Of a stretch of 64,000 nt of DNA, positions 61,748 to 64,000 are shown piece by piece (the first letter of the stretch is position 1; every line of letters starts with the position of its first letter). Below the pieces are notes generated by a model, which made no database searches, was not told where the DNA came from, and saw only the letters and a list, made by a program, of their open reading frames with translations. The stretch is from Tilletia caries. Taxonomy: Eukaryota; Basidiomycota; Exobasidiomycetes; Tilletiales; Tilletiaceae. The position numbers and the translations under genes are program-made. The stretch lies in assembly GCA_032718865.1 (NCBI GenBank), contig JALUTQ010000039.1, positions 1,775,168 to 1,839,167 on the forward strand. Direction: 5' to 3'.

Positions 61748-62400
61748 GAAGGGTAGGATATGTGTGGTATGGTAGGATGTGTGTGGGATGATGAGGACCC
61801 GGACCGGCAGCAGACCAGCAGCAGAAACCGGCCCTTTTATGCGTTTTGGAAGCGTTGAAGCCTGCTAAAGGGGAGACGCGACGTTTGTTTTATTGGAATA
61901 CGGTTTTGTCGGCGAAAAGATAGCGCGTTGACGCGCCGAAAGGTGACTCACCGTTTTTTCGTCTCGTGACTTGCGACAGAAAGGTGACAAAAGGGTGACT
62001 AGATGTGTAACGTGCGGTACGCGTGAACGTCCTTACGCGCCTACCACCCCTCCATGCGTCCCACCCGAGTCGCGCCTTGAGACAGTCCCGTGGACTCGCG
62101 GGTGCTGGGCCTGAGTGGACGGCGCCCAGGGAATGAACCAGAGGATGAACCTAAAGAAAACGGGAAGAGCTTGATGTTCAGTAAACAAGTGTGGATGAGG
62201 CCGGGAAGGGATGAGAGACACTCACAACAAGGGGAAGAAAACGCGGACAGGAGGCCCTGAATCAGCCTCGTCGACTCGCGGGTGCGGCCGGGGGACGAAG
62301 CGACGCGACGAAGCAGGACAACAGATGGAGGCTGGTGCGCATAGATCGTCGCTGCGAGAAGAAAGCAGGGGAGCATGTTGAGCATCTGACGAGTTGGGCC

Positions 62401-62778
62401 TCATATTAACGGTGCAGGCGTTGTTCCGAGGGTTGTGGGCCTGCATCCGCCTCCGGTATCTTCTTTGAGATGAAGATGTGTCGGAGGGTCTTCCAGGCCA
62501 GCTTCTCCGGGAGGTACTTGTCCTCCATTTTTGAATCGATGGTACCCCTTCGTTAAGGGCCATGGGGAGGGGAGCAGGTTCGGGTGGCAGAGACCTCCGT
62601 AGCCCGTCATAAAGCTGAAAGTAAGATCCGGTAGTTCATTCCCATTATTATCTTCGCGAAGGTAGCAGGGCTGTGGCTGGGGAACGGAAGGTCCGATGGC
62701 ATCACAGGGAGGAGAGCCACGCTGCCGGTCGTGCTGCGGGGCTGAGAGTTTATGTGGAGCGTGTTGCTGATAACCTGG
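62401..62778 (-). CDS. Uncharacterised exon (right arm)
   Basis: Mirror of 53936-54307. One extra A after YHRFK shifts the frame to a different, shorter end. Confidence 0.4.
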   Translation of the reverse strand, partial: PGYQQHAPHKLSAPQHDRQRGSPPCDAIGPSVPQPQPCYLREDNNGNELPDLTFSFMTGYGGLCHPNLLPSPWPLTKGYHRFKNGGQVPPGEAGLEDPPTHLHLKEDTGGGCRPTTLGTTPAPLI

Positions 62779-63323
62779 CCTGTACTGGGGTTATCGTGGG
62801 CGAGGGCCACAGCGGCCGTAAAGTCAAAAGTGGTTGAGAACCTTCGGAAGCACGTACTGTGCAGCAAAAATGCCGGCCTTAGCGAAGCGCTTGTCCTCCG
62901 TCGACAGCCGACAGGTGCTCCATCTTTCACCGCCCTCCGCAACGGAGGAAGGAGTACGGCCAGTGTTTTCCCCTGAACACGAAGCAGCCGAGAGAGGGTC
63001 GACGTTTTTCTGCTGAGCATGAGGAAAACTATGAACACGGGGCTGCCGAGCACTGTTGCAAGCCCTTTGATCCGAGCACCGATGGTATTGAGTTGGGAAA
63101 TCGAGAGCGGGGAGTCCGGTGCTGCCGAGTCCTGCGTATTGCCTAAGATGGACATATAACCCTGTTGAATATTTGAAAGGATGGAGTTCGGGCTTTCAGC
63201 TTTTTGTTGTCGAAATTTGAACCGTGGACGAAGTTGAGGCACCGATGTATAGTACTGAATGCCGCAGTATCGATCATCAGTTGCAATGTCCGTGGAACAA
63301 GGAGGAAGTGAATCTTCACCCAT
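62607..63323 (-). CDS. Uncharacterised 238-codon ORF (right arm)
   Basis: Mirror of 53391-54107 with the same reading throughout. Confidence 0.4.
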   Translation of the reverse strand: MGEDSLPPCSTDIATDDRYCGIQYYTSVPQLRPRFKFRQQKAESPNSILSNIQQGYMSILGNTQDSAAPDSPLSISQLNTIGARIKGLATVLGSPVFIVFLMLSRKTSTLSRLLRVQGKTLAVLLPPLRRAVKDGAPVGCRRRTSASLRPAFLLHSTCFRRFSTTFDFTAAVALAHDNPSTGQVISNTLHINSQPRSTTGSVALLPVMPSDLPFPSHSPATFAKIIMGMNYRILLSAL

Positions 63324-63606
63324 TGGGGAAAGTTTCCCGTCCGGCCGGCGGCGCCAATTGGAGCACCCTTTTGGACGTGTACCGAGAGGAGTGCAGCAGT
63401 ACAGCTTATTTAGCAGGCTATCACGTCAACTGCAAGCAAGGATAGAATACCAGACGCCAGCAAACCCCTTTCACGCCATTCAAACCGCCCCCCAACTTCC
63501 CGCTGCTAAGGCACGCGATGTTCACAAAGCGTGTCCGAGTTGGAGGCTTGCATGTAAATAACACTCCTACGTACCTTGGCGATGGACATGGATCAGATTA
63601 GGGAAT

Positions 63607-63825
63607 ATGCGTACTAAAAGAATTCAAAAAAGGGTCATACGGTACTTCATCGCTACGATCGACTCCAAGTTCCGCATTACTGCCCATTCGACAGACGATG
63701 TCGCCGCGTACTCTGACGCAGACTTTGGCGGAGACTTCTCTGCTAAGTCAACCTTCAATCCATGTGTGTCCTTCGCCCTCTTCCTTCGGTATCGATGCTT
63801 GCTTCGGCGCCTCTTGCTTTGCTAA
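63607..63825 (+). pseudogene. Ty1/copia RNase H fragment (right arm)
   Basis: Mirror of 52889-53107, same sequence. Confidence 0.7.
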
Positions 63826-63879
63826 CCTCTTCCTTCCCTGCCTCTCCTGCAACTCCCCTCTGTCAATTTAGCTGCACGC

Positions 63880-64000
63880 TAAGGATGGGCACGGAGCGCC
63901 CCGGAGTGCTCCGTACTCCAGGGCTCCCCCCTCCGGCTGACTCCGGCTGATTTTTGAGATTTATTTTTCGCACTCCGTACTCCGCTCATTTTTCAGGCAG
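63880..64000. mobile_element. CGGAG-family hAT MITE, cut by window end
   Basis: Starts TAAGGATGGGCACGG, preceded by CTGCACGC, the inverted form of the duplication at 52835-52842. Only the first 121 bp are in the window. Confidence 0.85.

Larger units (their letters stand above)
59744..64000. repeat. Right arm of large palindrome
   Basis: Inverted counterpart of 52714-56969 (see there). It continues beyond the window end. Confidence 0.95.

Noticed and set aside
1..64000. CRISPR arrays, rRNA genes, bacterial operons
   Set aside because: No evenly spaced direct repeats with unique spacers, no rRNA-like segments and no prokaryotic gene organisation. Introns and element types are eukaryotic.

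Overview
The window looks like a repeat-dense eukaryotic genome, most likely a filamentous fungus and probably a basidiomycete. Evidence: short GT-AG introns of about 55-75 bp in the few intact-looking genes; fungal-style MULE, PIF/Harbinger, pogo and Ty1/copia transposon remnants; uncharacterised multi-exon genes; no bacterial operons or ribosome binding sites. The species cannot be named from the sequence. Most of the 64 kb is transposons, many nested or duplicated. Almost every transposase gene is broken.

Layout. 0.9-2.3 kb: a MULE C-terminal fragment carrying a hAT-type MITE, next to a pogo-like transposase fragment. 2.9-3.5 kb: a Harbinger-type MITE. 4.6-8.9 kb: a MULE-type MITE (9-bp target duplication) that contains a complete but decayed PIF/Harbinger element, with both a Myb-like gene and a DDE transposase gene. 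9.2-12.7 kb: a MULE plus a second Harbinger remnant. 13.5-14.3 kb: a hAT MITE built from CTATAG words. 14.6-25.5 kb: small unknown genes, pogo- and Harbinger-type MITEs, an inverted-repeat element and another hAT MITE inside coding sequence. 26.0-33.8 kb: a pseudogene of a dispersed family, a further hAT MITE, and a rearranged second copy of the 0.9-14 kb material. 34.5-34.8 kb: a truncated histone H3-like gene. 36.1-39.8 kb: one decayed MULE gene interrupted by a hAT MITE, a MULE MITE and a solo LTR, each with a perfect target duplication. 40.0-51.3 kb: another hAT MITE, two uncharacterised multi-exon genes, unexplained motif-iterated tracts and a second solo LTR. 52.7-64.0 kb: a large inverted duplication (arms of at least 4.2 kb, nearly identical) around a 2.8 kb centre with a frameshifted protein kinase gene. 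Each arm carries a mitochondrial-type tRNA-Val inside AT-rich DNA, a copia RNase H remnant and several unknown ORFs.

The strongest candidate for something undescribed is a group of MITEs with shared ends and unrelated interiors. Elements at 13.5, 23.0, 26.8 and 40.0 kb share a hAT-type terminal repeat (consensus CARRSCTCGGC, R = A/G, S = C/G) and 8-bp target duplications. Inside, each family is filled with its own short word repeated in both orientations: CTATAG, AGTATAGTGAAAG or AGTTACTGTAACT. A second hAT-like group (TAAGG ends, CTCCG/CGGAG words) and the Harbinger-like MITEs (GAG...GCTGCC ends, AAAGCAAAGC or GCGTCATGACGC words) show the same design. Parallel short-word expansion under several transposase systems is a real pattern in the sequence; its mechanism is unknown.

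Caution: many frameshifts, and several differences between the palindrome arms, are single-base changes in homopolymers, so some 'pseudogenes' may reflect assembly error.
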